A stretch of 63,099 bases of DNA, taken from contig JAMYHX010000230.1 of the NCBI GenBank assembly GCA_025529335.1, forward strand, positions 1 to 63,099, in the 5' to 3' direction. The notes beneath the pieces are model-generated. The model did not search any database and was not told where the DNA came from. It saw nothing but the letters and a program-made list of their open reading frames with translations. This DNA is from Rhizopus sp. PT2906. Lineage: Eukaryota > Mucoromycota > Mucoromycetes > Mucorales > Rhizopodaceae. The translations under genes were made by a program, and so were the position numbers. Shown in pieces: positions 33,230 to 46,039 of the stretch. Each line of letters begins with the position of its first letter. Positions within the stretch are counted from its first letter, which is position 1.

Positions 33230-35814
33230 TTTACAATTGAAAGAAGAACAAAAAAAGAGATAGGGCGTAATTTTAATTTCTATTTTATATATTTCCCCCA
33301 TTTTGACCTACTTTTTTGGGGAATTAATACTCTGAATCTTTGTGAGACCCCAACCTTTGTTTCCTTGACAATAGATAATTTTTGTCACTGTACAACATGT
33401 CAACCCTTTCCTCTTTCTTTCTTCCTTTCCTTTTTCCGGATGATCCCGAGCCTCTTTTCTTTTTTTTTGAAGCTAACTTCAGTTCCCTTATATCATTCTG
33501 AGGTTATTCACGGTTATTCCTCAAAAGTAAAAAAAAAAAGGAGCCATGACTGGTATTACTCTTAAATCTAGATTCAGTATGTTTGTTATTTTTTTTTTCT
33601 TTTGGTCTTGGACCTTTTTTGATATCCCGATGCAGAGAAGCTTAAATCCCCCCCAAAGGGAAAAGTATCACAATACCACTTGATCTTCAAGGAAAAGCTA
33701 AATAGACTGAAATGCGACTGTAGTATATATATATATATTATAAAACACTTACTTTCTGCTTTTGATTTTTCTATTTCTAAACATAATCAATATTCAGCTT
33801 ATTATTCTCATTTGTAGACCTTCCTTGCTTTGATAATGAAGCTCGCTTTCAAGAATGAGAACAATGCAAGAGCCTGTGCAACTTGGCATTGCCCTGATAT
33901 GCTTTTTCTTGATCAAGAATCCAGAATTCTTTAGTGCCTATCTTTTGTGTACGCTGTACACTATCTCTGTGATCAATATGGTCCCACGGGATGAGCCTTG
34001 AATGAAGTACAAGGTGATCCTGACATCTTTCATCTGACAGGTAGTTAGCCTGCTTTAAAAAGTCTAGAACGCAACCAGTAAGTAATTCATTAAGCCATCA
34101 GTAATGCCAATTTAACAATTGAGCTTTGCTTGTTTGGCCGTGGTGAAGCTTTTTTTTTATGTTCAGTCGATTATAATTTTATCGCTATTGAGTCTTGTTC
34201 AATGGACAAATAGACCCCATAAGTAGCTATTAAGACACTTTTTGAGATTAAATGAAGAAAAAAAAAAGTCAAACAAAAGGTGATGCCTTTCAATAGCTTA
34301 CCTGCTCAACTCAACATTGAAGCAAATCATTTACATTTGTAGCATATATTAACACTAGTAATTGAAAAAGTCCTACAACTGATTTACAAAAATTCTTTCA
34401 GCAATAACGTGTATTTCTGAACACCCACTTACAAGACTCTGTCCATTGTTAACTCAGAGAAGGCAATTATAATGTTAACCTTGGCTGCATTGGGCGATAA
34501 AATGCACTTGCTTCAAAAAACAAAATCAATGGAATCATTAACATTATGAAGAGTGGATTGTGTACAAGCTATTCACAAATGACAACCATCTCTTATTTTC
34601 AAGAGCAACGGAAATAGGAAAGGAGGGTAGATGCATTAAATAAGCTATTCTCTATTTCTATACAACTTGGAAGACTAATGTCGAGTTTTTCATCTGGAAC
34701 TTGGATACCCTTTTTGGGGGTATTTACAGTGATACACGGCCCTTTTGCAATGATATAGAAACTACTGATTGCGGACCATTTGCTAAACATGCGTATAATC
34801 TTACCATTGGCTGCTCTCCCTAAAACCCTCAATTAAATTCAGCTTGTCCTTACTTTGACTCATGGAAGGCATTATTCATTTCGCTTAGAAAAAGTTCCCT
34901 TAAGAGAGGCTGGCGCAATGGTCTATATCGTTTTGTGATAGTCTTTCCTTCTTTTATTGGAAGGGGCTTTCACACACGCAAACAGATATAAATGATGTCC
35001 AGTGGACGAAATCGTTTTTCCCCTGCCCGAAAAACGAGCGGCGACTTTTGCCCCAATGCTGTTGTGGCACACTTGGCACCTTTTCTGAGTGAAGAAAGGG
35101 CATAGAGTAGCATACATTATAGGAAAGGTCTGTACGGTAAAATGGCAATGCTTAATTGATATTCATTCGTTATATTTTCCCTTTTTGATTCACGCTAAAC
35201 TACTTTTTCGTTCAATTGGGTTTAACGAAAAGTGAACTTGGCTGATTTCAATAAGGTTTAAAGAAAAGGGGTTTTCCTTGGTGAAATTCTTGAATGGGTC
35301 TCAATTTTTTGGTCTTACCTCATTTATTATTTTCTCCCTTCAAAAGGTCTATCTGAAATAAGTTAGGCTTGAATCTGAACAGGATGAAAACACACAGTTC
35401 CCCAGAAAAGTTAAATTATTACAGTTTCCTAAAACAATTAGTATGACCACAAGTAGGTCGGTCCGAACGGCCTTTGTTATTCCTTGCCCAATTATCTAAT
35501 AGAAAGAAAAAGACACGTAAGAATTCTTTAGTGTCATCCAGATATTCTGAATGTAATGAGAAGTACTAGTGTAAACTATCTCTAAAGGAATCACTATTCA
35601 GAGTAATTAAAGAACTATGTAGCATCTATTTGGGCTATTGCACTGTCGCATACTTTTGGTTTATGCTTTATTTACAAATTGCTCCATGCAAGGGAACAGC
35701 GTTTACAAAAAAGGAAATAAATTTTACAAGTCACAATTTAAGCCACACATACACAGTCTTTCTCTAAACCTGCACATTGCAAGTCTGATATCCTTATTTC
35801 TAGCACAGTTTTAA
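33230..35814. other. Long intergenic region of about 2.6 kb
   Basis: AT-rich, with a (TA)n run at about 33723-33740 and many homopolymers. A short ORF at 33837-33935 follows a TATA-like element but has no other support. I recognise no gene, transposon or RNA here. It must hold the divergent promoters of the DUF1752 gene and BFR2. Confidence 0.4.
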
Positions 35815-37733
35815 ATGCCAAAGAGTAAGAAAAAAGACATTATTAAAAATAGCATCATGTCTAATCATTCCTGTTTCTATAGAAAACGCTTTACTCGCTG
35901 ATCTCATTGCTGATATAGAATCTACAGCACCTGTTGGTAAGTTGATGTCACAAGGAGCCTATTAAAGAAAAAGATACTCATCTTTTCTTTCCTTGTAGAT
36001 TTCGATCCTGAAGATATCCATGAACCTTTTCAAGATGACAATCAAGAAAAAGAAGAATTGGACAATGATCAACAAGATCATGACGAATCGGCCGCAAGAG
36101 AACATTATGTTTCTGTTGGCAAGAGTAAACTTCGTAGTGAACAGCAGCCTATTTTAGACGATCCTCGATATGCTGGTAAACGAGCCAGTCGAAAAGATAT
36201 TTACTCTGAAAGTGAAGAAGAAGAGGAAGAGTGGCAAGGTATTCAGGACGATGGAGAAGAGGATGATGGTAGCGAAGAGAGCGGTTCAAGTGATGCAGAT
36301 GAAGACGATGATTTTGATGATGATCAAGATTTACTAAAGGCAGCCATGAATGGTGGTCATGAAGAAGAAGCTACCAGCGACGGTGATGAAAATGAAGAAA
36401 GATCTGATGAAGAAAGTGAAGAACAAGAGAGTAACAGTGATGAGGAAGAACAAGATAGTGATGAAGAAGATAGTGATGATAACGAAAATGAAGCAGAAGA
36501 GGATGAAGCAGTAAACACAGAACTTCGTAAAATACAGCAAGAAGAAAAGTAAGCATTGTGCGCATTACTTTTATCAGTTTAATTAACTAAATCACATAGA
36601 CAAATCATTTCTCAATTGTCAAAGAGCGCACAAACTGATGTTGAAAAGGGGCAACATGTCCGTCAGCAACTGGTAAGAATTCAAAAAGAATTTACCACAT
36701 ATCTTTACCAACTCTGTATGTTGTAGACTTTATGGGATAATTGCTTAGAAAACCGTATTCGTATGCAAAAATTGGTTGATAACGTCAACAGGTTCCCACA
36801 AAATGATACCTATGTTGATTTCCTTACAAAGTCAGAAGGTATTGAAGAGGATTTAGAACAAGTAAAAGCGGATTTACGACAAGTGATTGATGATATCATG
36901 GATATTCGTGTTGGACTGTTTGAGCAAAACGGTTGCATCGATTTATCAAAAAAGAACTTTAATACCAGAAAGAGACACCTTGACGACGATGATGTTTATA
37001 TTGATAAACTTTGGAAAGATATTTCAGAAATCAACGATGTGTAAGTGTTTATGTTTATTGAAAACAGAAAGCCTGTATACTCAACTTGTATCATTAGGTT
37101 TGTGCCTTTCCGTAATAGTACTTTAGAAAAGTGGAGTAATAAGGTCCAAGTAGCTGCTGGAGCGCGCCTTAACAAGAAGTTTAAGGCATTTGATCAAAAT
37201 ATTATGACACAAATAGAACATGTACTTGGAGATAAAGAAAACTTGATAAAGAGAACACAGCTTCAACGTTCAGAATATAAGATCATTGGCAAAGCGCAAA
37301 TAGAGGCAGAACAAATAGAACAAGAGATTGATAGTGGGAAGAAAGCAGATCGTCATTTGAATACCTATGATGCAGAAATCTTTGACGATCATGACTTTTA
37401 TCAACAGCAGCTGCGTGAATTGATCGAATCACGAATGGTCGATACAGATGACCCAATCGCCATTGGCATGAGATGGGCAGCTCGTAAGAACGAACAAAAG
37501 AAAAAGAAGAAAGCAGTGCATACAAAAGCAAGCAAAGGCCGCCAACTTCGGTAATATGAAAACATGTATTATATTTATGCCAATACTTATCCATTTACGA
37601 TAGATTCAATGTGCATGAAAAATTGCAAAACTTTATGGCACCTATACCTGCTGGAGATTGGCATGACGAAATGGCTGATGAATTGTTTTCTTCTCTGTTG
37701 GGTCAAAAATTAGACAGCACCTTGGCTGAATAA
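35815..37733 (+). CDS. BFR2: BFR2/AATF (TRAUB-type) ribosome-biogenesis protein
   Basis: Nucleolar protein of the small-subunit processome group, homologous to yeast Bfr2 and animal AATF/Che-1. Seven or so exons join in phase. Exon 1 is only 10 nt (35815-35824); with 35883-35936 it gives MPKKNALLADLIADIEST, then DFDPEDIHEPF. The exon from 35999 encodes REHYVSVGKSKLR and a long Glu/Asp/Ser-rich acidic region. Later exons give TLWDNCLENRIRMQKLVDNV (AATF core), LEKWSNKVQVAAGA, and the C-terminal HDHDFYQQQLRELIESR-like and RFNVHEKLQNFMAPIP motifs, typical of the TRAUB domain. The conserved C terminus is intact. Confidence 0.92.
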
Positions 37734-38302
37734 AAAAAAGATTCGGTTTTGTTTTTACATCTTATGATATCACTCTGTTCTTTGTATATGTAGCTGTGCT
37801 TTATCACGTATCATAAAATACCAATACAACATTAATGTCGGTCTTGTTTAGAGATTCTTCAAATAAAATAAAAGAAATCCCTCTGTTAAAAATACAATTA
37901 GGGTTAGAGCGTTAAGACAGCATGAATTCCAGTTACTGCTGTTAACAAAGTGTTGAGGTCTGATGTATGCATAATGATGCTACTCTAACAAAGATAACAA
38001 TTGTCGTGATGCAAGATAGGAATAAAAAGACGGGCATTGATTATTCCAGCCAGGTTGTTAAAAATTCATTAGGCTGAATGAAGATCTTTTGCGAAGGATA
38101 GTATAGATTCAGCAATAAATCCCAACTTATGGCCTTCTTTTTTAAGCTTTCAATTTGTGACTATTGCGCAGTTTGGCGTCAAAAAAAAGCATAATGTATG
38201 TATTTGTTTCATACTGAGCTTAAAGGAGACAAAAGGATATAAGATAATGTATATAGTGTTTATTTTTATAGGATAAATATATTCTATACAGTGCATGATA
38301 TT
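37734..38302. other. Intergenic region between convergent genes
   Basis: About 570 bp lying 3' of both BFR2 and the SPX-EXS gene. No feature was recognised. Confidence 0.5.
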
Positions 38303-41300
38303 CTATAAATCATGTTCTCCGTCTCTACCATCCTCACTATCATCTTCATCGTCATCACTGTTATCAGAGCCCTGTAGTGAACCTCTTAATGACCGAATAT
38401 GTGTAAAGACATGCTCAAGGGTAGAGGGCTTTCTACATAAGCTGTTAACCGATCCTACAGGCACGTCTTCATCCCGCTTATTTTCAAAATCTCTACGACC
38501 ATAAAATGATCCAACGTCATAGGATTGTCTGATGGTATGGTAAGAGGGATGGCGAGCTATAGGAATAGGCTCAGCAGATTTCAGACTGACTCTTTCCAGT
38601 GGGTCCTGATCTACGCTGGTTTCGCATAATGCAAATGGAAGAGGAATTTCCTTTATAGCCCTATACTGACCACAGTTGTTCAAATGCTAAACAAAAACAG
38701 GTTATTTCTATTATTCATAGAGAATTATTACTATTTACTTCATTTTCGAGTCTAAAAACATTCCATTGAATGCGGCGATATCCTTCCAAGAGAGCAATAA
38801 GAAAGGCCAGTAACTGGTTGCTCAAGGGTAATCCCCATGTGCTGATCGTCCATGAAAATCTGAGTAAAATGTTGATTGAGACGGCTACATAGTATATCTA
38901 TATTGTCAAAGGTTATAGGCAAGTTCACATATCACATAGCGCATTAGTTAGTTACCCAACGAGAGAATACAAGTTCATCACGAAGTAGAAAATGCTTGCT
39001 GTTAGGCATAAACAGTCCCCAGTCCATTTTTATATCCCAAATAGTCGTATAGCACGAATTTGCTATGCATACACAGACCCAAAGTATATTCATTCCTCTG
39101 GATGCTATCCACACACGGGTTCTTATTAGATCATGGTCTTTTTTATACTATGGAAGCTACCTACGGTGTATACGCCGTGCCCCAGATACAAGGGCAACAA
39201 GAATACTGCTTGTATATTTTGCAGCGTTTAATAGATGTACCTTTTCATTGGAATCCTTGTATCGTCTGAAGCATTGTAATAAGCGCCACCAAGGAGGTAA
39301 AGAGGCTAGTATAGGTGATATCCAATGTTGCGGCACATTACATGTTTCCTCGAGGTTAGACCAATGTTCAGAGTAGGCACAAAAGAAGTATGATGATGTC
39401 CATATAGAGTAAGCTAGGCTGTTGAGTTCATCAGCAATAAAGAAATCCCTAAATTCTACTGCAAAGAAATAGGATAAGACAATCCGCACCTATATCAGGT
39501 AAGGTTAGTATCGGGGGACTTGGTCACTATGCTGATTTCTATTACCAATGTTGTACCTAACCATCGTCTTGCAGAAAGATAAAACACATTGAATGGGCAT
39601 AACATAATGACCATGTATGCAATAAATAGAATTAGAGGATACAGTTCTGATGGAACAGTAGGATAAGCTAATTGTGAAAAGTCAGAGTAGATGATAAAGG
39701 CGCTAATAAATAGCAAGAAGGACGGAAGCTCAGCAAACTGATGGTAATCCAAATTTTGCCGTGGGTTTAATTCAAATATGAATTTATAGTTGATCCTTGC
39801 TCGATGCCAGATGATAAGGTTGATGGAGAATCCCAAGCAGAATAATACAGGTAGCAGAAAGCAAGCGTAGATCTGCATATTGATGTATATATTTGGTAAT
39901 TGTATCCATATGGATGGATCAGCAACTATAATAAGGTATGATGTTTGTATATATTATTTTTTATACAGTTTATATATGCTTTACCTATCTGAATTGCTTG
40001 AATGAATAAAGTAATAGCCATGCCCAGTAAGATACCCACGCGCAGCGTAGTTGAAGTGTATTCCTAAGAAAACAAGGGGAATAATTAGTAATATATCAAA
40101 CAAAATGGGAGTGTATCCTTACTTTGTTGGTCTCCGGAGCCCTTAGTTTACTCATTCCACGTCTCCGGTGTCCATCCGCAAATTCGTTAATGTATAAAGT
40201 CTACTTTTATTTTTTAATATCGCAACACACAAATGCATACACGTAAATACATGGCGTGTTTTTCTTAATACCTCTGTCTCATTTATAATACGGTTTAGTT
40301 CTGTAGAAGTTATCCAGTGTTGTTTTCTAACAACTTTCATATATAAGGTACTGGCTTTCCATCCGGCTATTTTATCAAACTTCTTCAAGATCTTTTGAAA
40401 GCCAGTTTCATTTAACTCTCGATACGACTTTAAGAACTCTAGGCTTCGATAGTATTCCGTTATAGCTTTTTTCAATCTGTTTCTGGCTACGGTATAGCTT
40501 ATACGTTGCTCTCCATTAGGGAACAACGTATATGACTGATCCTGATATTTAAATCCATGGGATCGACCATCTTCCACTTGTCGTGAAAGAAGTTGAGTGG
40601 GCTGAGAAAATTATATGTTGGTCATGGGTTGCTTTTTTTTTTTTTTTTTTTTTCTGTATTAGCTTACTCCTAAATCAAGTAATTGACGGCCAAACTCCGC
40701 AATAAACTGTACTTGCACCTTTAAAACATCTAGCTTTAGTTTAGCTTCTTGTTCTTTCTCTACATAGCAACTTATTTCAGTAAATAGAAGACAATGACTA
40801 TAGAAATATGTTACCATTGTAAAATCTTGATATTTTATCAAGTTCGTAATCTAGAGAATCAAAAAACTGTCTCTCGGAAGAGCTGGCATGATATAATACT
40901 TCGTCTAATATAGAAATACTCGTCCTACTTGTTTTGATAGAGGCTATAAAAAGATGACTTAGAAAATGTTCAAAGGGTTGTATACAAAGCATGTACGTGT
41001 CCATACATGCTTAAATGTTTTTATTATTAATATACCTGGCCGAGAAGTAGACCGATCAAAGTAATATATAAAAGAAGGCGAGTTGCATATCCCTGATCCT
41101 AGCTTGTGAGATGGTGTCTGGTCTATGTTTTGAAAGTATTGATCTATGTAAGCGGCTGCTCTTCTTTCTTTTGACTTGCGAAACTAGATACAAAAGAAGG
41201 AGGTTAATGAAATGGTGTAACAGAGCCTTTGTTGTCATGGTTACCCTTTCAACTTGTTTTAATTTCTTTTTAAGTCCTTTATAATAAATATAAGCCTTCC

Positions 41301-41346
41301 GCCATTCAGGCACACTCTGACTTTCCAAATACTTTGAAAATTTCAT
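38303..41346 (-). CDS. SPX-EXS phosphate exporter (XPR1/SYG1 family)
   Basis: Membrane protein of the XPR1/Syg1 family, which exports inorganic phosphate under control of inositol pyrophosphates bound to SPX. The multi-exon gene starts at 41346 with the SPX N terminus (MKFSKYLESQSVPEWRKAYI, YKGLKKKLKQVE). Further SPX pieces are SSERQFFDSLDYELDKISRF, AEFGRQLLDLG, SRSLEFL-like YYRSLEFLKSYRELNETGF and KILKKFDKIAGW, where the lysine cluster binds the ligand. Hydrophobic EXS exons follow, with DWGLFMPNSKHFLLRDELVF matching the conserved EXS core. The C-terminal tail is cytosolic and acidic (DDDEDDSEDGRDGEHDL). One intron holds a T28 tract at about 40628. I did not fix every exon boundary. Confidence 0.9.
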
Positions 41347-41717
41347 ATAAACCCTTTTTATAAGGACAAATGTACATACAATAGCAAGAAAAAAAAGAAA
41401 AGAGAGAAAAAAGAAAGAAAAGAGAGCGAGAAAATAAAAGGTTATTTAAATAAAGTGAAGAAAAAAAAAAGCAAAAGATGATACTTATTTAAATACTTTC
41501 TTATTATAAGATTTTAACCTTAAACTAATAGACACATTCACACACGTGCCATGCTATTTTACAATTCAGCAATTGTTCCTGAAGACAATAAGAACAGGTG
41601 GCATCACGTATAAAGCTAGATCCATGTGACTGTTAGCGAATATATAAACTTACACACACACAGAGAGAGACACATATAGACAAACGTCATATATATTTTT
41701 TTTTTCTTGCATTAGAA
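41347..41717. other. Divergent promoter region
   Basis: About 370 bp between the SPX-EXS start and the DIS3L-like start, on opposite strands. Purine-rich (A/G) near the first gene and T-rich just before the second ATG. Confidence 0.5.
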
Positions 41718-44700
41718 ATGTCATTAAAAAGCGATCGTGCATTTTATAAAAAGACCAAGGGAAATTCCATTGTTAAGCTTGTGAGAGAACGTAAACATAC
41801 GTTTTATAATAATAATAATGAAATAAAATTGACACGCCGTTTTTTGTATTATATAAAACTCCAATTTAGAATATGTTCGTAGTGATATTCCATGTTTGTC
41901 AGAAGCCTGTCCTATGAACTGTGATAATAATGGAAGTCAAGCACTATTAAGTTCTTCAAGTGATCATTACCTTATACCAGATATTTCGGTATTTACAATA
42001 GAAAATATATAGAATAATATATAAAAACACATGTATTTAGGTTATCATGCGTTACTTGGAGGTACTTGAACAAGAAGAAATCACGGGTGTAATTTACAGC
42101 CAAACGGTTACAGCCAATGTAAATATATAATATGTACATATGCACATTTAAAGCTCTAGTATTGGCTTACTCTGCAAATTTTAGCTTCAACAACACGACA
42201 AGATGAAACTGTATCGAAAGATTCGACAGATTACAAATGATTCTCGGCGAAAATGCATTGTATTTTATAACGAGATTTTTGAAGAAACCAAGATACATCG
42301 ATTACCCCATGAACCTTCTTCAGACAGAGATTGGCGAGCCTTGTGTGTATTGGCAGAATGGTATCAGACTCATTTGAATGGTTCAAAGAAAATTATCATT
42401 TTGACTGAACAACAGCAAGATATGACATGTTTATCAACAAACGTAGATGTCATGTCCACAAAGGAATATATTCAACGCTATTGGAGTCATCATGTCTTGT
42501 TAAATGATTTAATACAAGGTTTGGCTGATGTTGTACTACTTGAAGAAGACGAATTTGGAAAAATCAAGTTTAGTAACAAACATGGTTCGAACGAAGCAGC
42601 CGTATCGGGTTATACTGAAGTATATCTTTATATTTCCTTTTCACTATTGAAAGGTTCTCACATTGTTTATGCTAGTACAAACCTATAGAGGATCTTGAGG
42701 TCGGTATCAAATCAGGAAGATACTTTTCAGGTACTTTACGCTGTAAGAAAGACAGCAGAGACCAAGCATACATTATTGGTAATAATGGAAGACACATCAT
42801 CATCACTGGCAACGAGCATCGTAACCGTGCAGGTAAACCATTTTCGTTGGACCTTGACTATGGCATATAAATTATCATTATGTAGTACATGGTGATGTTG
42901 TGGTTGTGGAACTGTTGTCAGAAAATCATTGGATTCATCCATCAAATGATATTGCATATGAGAGTACGAACGCTGACGATGGTAAGTTGCTTAACAAAAT
43001 AATAACCATATATACCAAGAAAAAAAAATATCTTTTAGAGTATGAGGATGAATCCTATGTAACTCCAAGTCAGGCAGCAGGACGAGTTGTCGGTATTTTG
43101 AACAGAAACTGGAGATCATATGTAGCAACCATACAGGAAGATAGCGCTGAAGCAGGTGGATCTATTCATTTGGCAATTCCGCTTGATCCTGTCATTCCAA
43201 AGATCAGGATAAGGTACCATGATGTCAAACTGATCGAAAACCAGCGTATTGTCGTTCGTATCGACAACTGGTAAGTCTTGCATCTCGTTTGTTTTATTTA
43301 TTCTTATATTCTTTCTAGGCCTGTTTCTTCACAGTATCCAAACGGGCATTTTGTGCGATCCTTGGGTCCCATACATACCCTCGACTCAGAAATATCAGCC
43401 ATCCTAGTAGAGCACTCCATATCTGTGTCTCAAGCAAGTCAGGGCTTCAGTGAGGCGTCGTTAAAGGAAATGCCTGTCGATACTCCCGAGTCTCCATGGA
43501 AACCCGAAGAAGTTCGTTCATTGACACGGTTTGGTTACTATGCTTACTAATGCTATAAGTAGGAGGAAATTAACAAGAGAAGGGATTTAAGGGACTTGGT
43601 TGTATTCAGTATTGATCCTCCAAATTGTCAGGACATTGACGGTAAGTTGGACAATTTGCGAAAATAAATAAATCCATTCTCATGGGAAAATAATAGATGC
43701 GCTTTCTATAAAAGAACTCGAGAACGGAAAAGTAGAATTAGGCGTTCATATTGCTGATGTCAGTTACTTTGTTAAAGAGAACTATATTACAGATCTCGAA
43801 GCTAGATCCAGGTAACGCTAGACAAAAATGACTTTATCAATATTTTAAACAAGTATCTATCAGAGGCACTACGGTTTACCTGGCAGATAGAAGGTTCGAT
43901 ATGCTTCCTTCAGTACTGAGTGAAAGAGTGTGTTCGTTAAGACATCATGTCGACCGATATTCTGTGTCTGTCATTTGGACATTGGATAAACATTATAATA
44001 TTGTGGACACATGGTTTGGCAGAACCATTATCCACTCCAGTTGCGAAATGGAATACGAACAAGCTCAGCAGTTACTCAATGGGAAACAAGTGGCGACCGG
44101 ATTAGATGCTTCTCTTTGTAAAAAGCTGAAGCCGCGTATAGAAAAGTTGGCTGAAGTACTTCGAGTGATTCGAGTAAGAACGGAGATATTTGCATTATGA
44201 AAACTACTTATTGTATTTATTGCTTTTATAGGACAGACGTTTATCCAAGGGTGCATTAGAGCTCGAAGGATCAGAGATAAAATTCAAAATTACAGATAAA
44301 CATGAGATTACAGATATTAATATCCTTTTCAATATTATAAAAGACATAACGTAGCTTACTAACTCTTATATTATCCTTAACCCGAGCTTTTTCTCTTTTA
44401 CTCCCTAAAGATAGTATGGAAATTCATGGCCTGGTTGCTGAAGCAATGATCTTGGCTAATGCTTCAGTCGGAAAAAGAATATATGAAGGATACAAGGATG
44501 CAGCCATTCTTAGACATCACCCACCTCCTAGTCCTGCACAGTTTGAAAAGCTTGTCAAAGCAGCCGAAAGCAAGGTAAATGCATATTCTCTCCTTGTTTG
44601 TAGACGATTAACATCCTCCAGGGTTTCTCGGTCGATTTTTCATCTAATCGAGCGCTGAGCCAATCTCTAGAAAAAATTACAGATGCTTGTAAAGATGATC

Positions 44701-45890
44701 CTGAGATTGCTAAGCTTCTTAAAACGATGGCAACGATCGCTATGAATGAAGCTGGATACATTTCATCTGGGCAATTTCCTGTTGATCAGTATTATCACTA
44801 TGGTCTTGCCTTGGAGTTTTATACACATTTTACGGTATATATCCATGAATGAATTTGCACATATCAACTTACAGGCAATGTTAGTCACCTATTCGTAGAT
44901 ACGCTGATATTGTAGCACATAGACAACTTCTCATGTGTGTTGGCGATCCAACTGCACTTAAGAATAGCGTAGTTCACTCGCTTATGTTCAAGGATAGTGC
45001 TATTACCGACATTTGTGAGAACCTCAATCGCAAATCAAGAGAGTCTAAATTTGCTCAAAGAGTAAGACAAGAAAATTTCTAATATTCGTTCTGTTCTATG
45101 TCTCCTGAGCATCCATTTTTTTTTCTCATTTTTAGGATTCCACTGAGCTATTTCAAAGCTTATACGTGTTACAAAAGGTAACTAGTTTAAAAGGTTCACC
45201 CGTAGCTAACATCACTTTCATAGACTGCCAATGGCGATCCATTGATTGAAAAAGGTATTATATCCGAGATTAGGTCTAATGGTTTCTATGTCTATGTCCC
45301 AAGGTAAACTATCTCATCAGTATAAAATCATCAGCTCATTTATCTATCGTGTAGACTTGGGTTAAAGGGCCCTGTTTATCTCAAGGAGAGGGATGGAACG
45401 CCAAGCGTCCCATTGTCACTCATATCTGGCAAAAATGGTAACAAAAAGTCCTGTGTTATTTTTTTTTCTTTTTGCTGAGCTTCCATCTCGTATTTATGAT
45501 TTAGCCGATGAGCAGGAGACAATACCTCACTGCAATATTGAAGTAAACATGCCCACATCTATCTCTGTGCTGTCACCAGACTTGCCGCATCCGATACAGT
45601 TCAATTTATTTGATCATGTCAGAGTCTCGCTCAAACTTCGAAAATCACATGCGCATCGTCATCTAGTTTATATGGTACTGATTGATATGGATCATACTGA
45701 GATTAGAAGCAGTCAACCATCTCAAATTGCTCGTATGTCAAACACAGAGATGATGGAGTCCATTCATGACTCTGAAAGGAAGGGCAATGCTGAGAAAGAA
45801 GCTACCAAGAAGAAGAAGAATAAGGCTAGCTCCATGTATGATGTTTTGGAAAGATTTAGAAAGCTATCGATTATACAAAGTACATCATGA
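41718..45890 (+). CDS. DIS3L: DIS3L-like exosome 3'-5' exoribonuclease
   Basis: RNase II family nuclease of the RNA exosome, with a PIN domain, cold-shock-like folds, RNB domain and S1. About 15 exons. The N terminus reads KLVRE then YVRSDIPCLSEACPMNC and the PIN start HYLIPDIS. The RNB catalytic block is FSIDPPNCQDIDDALS with its aspartates intact, followed by LGVHIADVSYFV, YLADRRFDMLPSVLS, HYGLALEFYTHFTSPIR and RYADIVAHRQL. Details such as NTPESPWK-like DTPESPWKPEE, DIIPKDSMEIHGLVAEAMIL and the C-terminal SMYDVLERFRKLSII fit animal DIS3L (cytoplasmic) better than DIS3/Rrp44. One intron (44320-44401) is AT-AC. Confidence 0.92.
44320..44401 (+). other. U12-type AT-AC intron in the DIS3L-like gene
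   Basis: The 5' splice site reads ATATCCTTTT, identical to the U12 consensus. A branch-site match ATCCTTAAC (consensus TTCCTTAAC) lies at 44373-44381, and the 3' end TTTTAC at 44396-44401 is 21 nt beyond the branch A, the normal spacing. Joining 44319 to 44402 keeps the frame and yields TDIIPKDSMEIHGLVAE, which matches the family spacing around the IPK motif. Confidence 0.85.
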
Positions 45891-46039
45891 ACGTGTTTGC
45901 AAAAGCAATAAAAATAGTTTATGCAACTCAGATTCTGCTTAGCGTCTGTGTAACTCTAAATACAATAAGAATGACTTGTGATTTAAGCGTTGCTTTTCTT
46001 TCTTTTTTTTTTTTTTTTTTTTTAAAAAAATTATCCATT

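Noticed and set aside
33837..33935. Short ORF after a (TA)n/TATA-like element in the 2.6-kb gap
   Set aside because: Only 32 codons, no signal peptide, no splice continuation or family resemblance.
35789..35796. ATATCCTT before the BFR2 start, resembling a U12 donor
   Set aside because: No matching U12 branch site or acceptor follows, and it lies in the leader.
36334..36565. Minus-strand ORFs rich in Phe/Ile/Leu/His
   Set aside because: They are the antisense of the acidic GAA/GAT-rich coding region of BFR2.
44351..44414. GT-AG alternative to the AT-AC intron in the DIS3L-like gene
   Set aside because: It is in frame, but the donor is weak and the product loses the family's IPK spacing and gains unrelated residues.
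45887..46039. Upstream extension of the F-box/LRR ORF
   Set aside because: It overlaps the DIS3L stop and translates the poly-T tract into a Phe run, so it is a leader, not protein.
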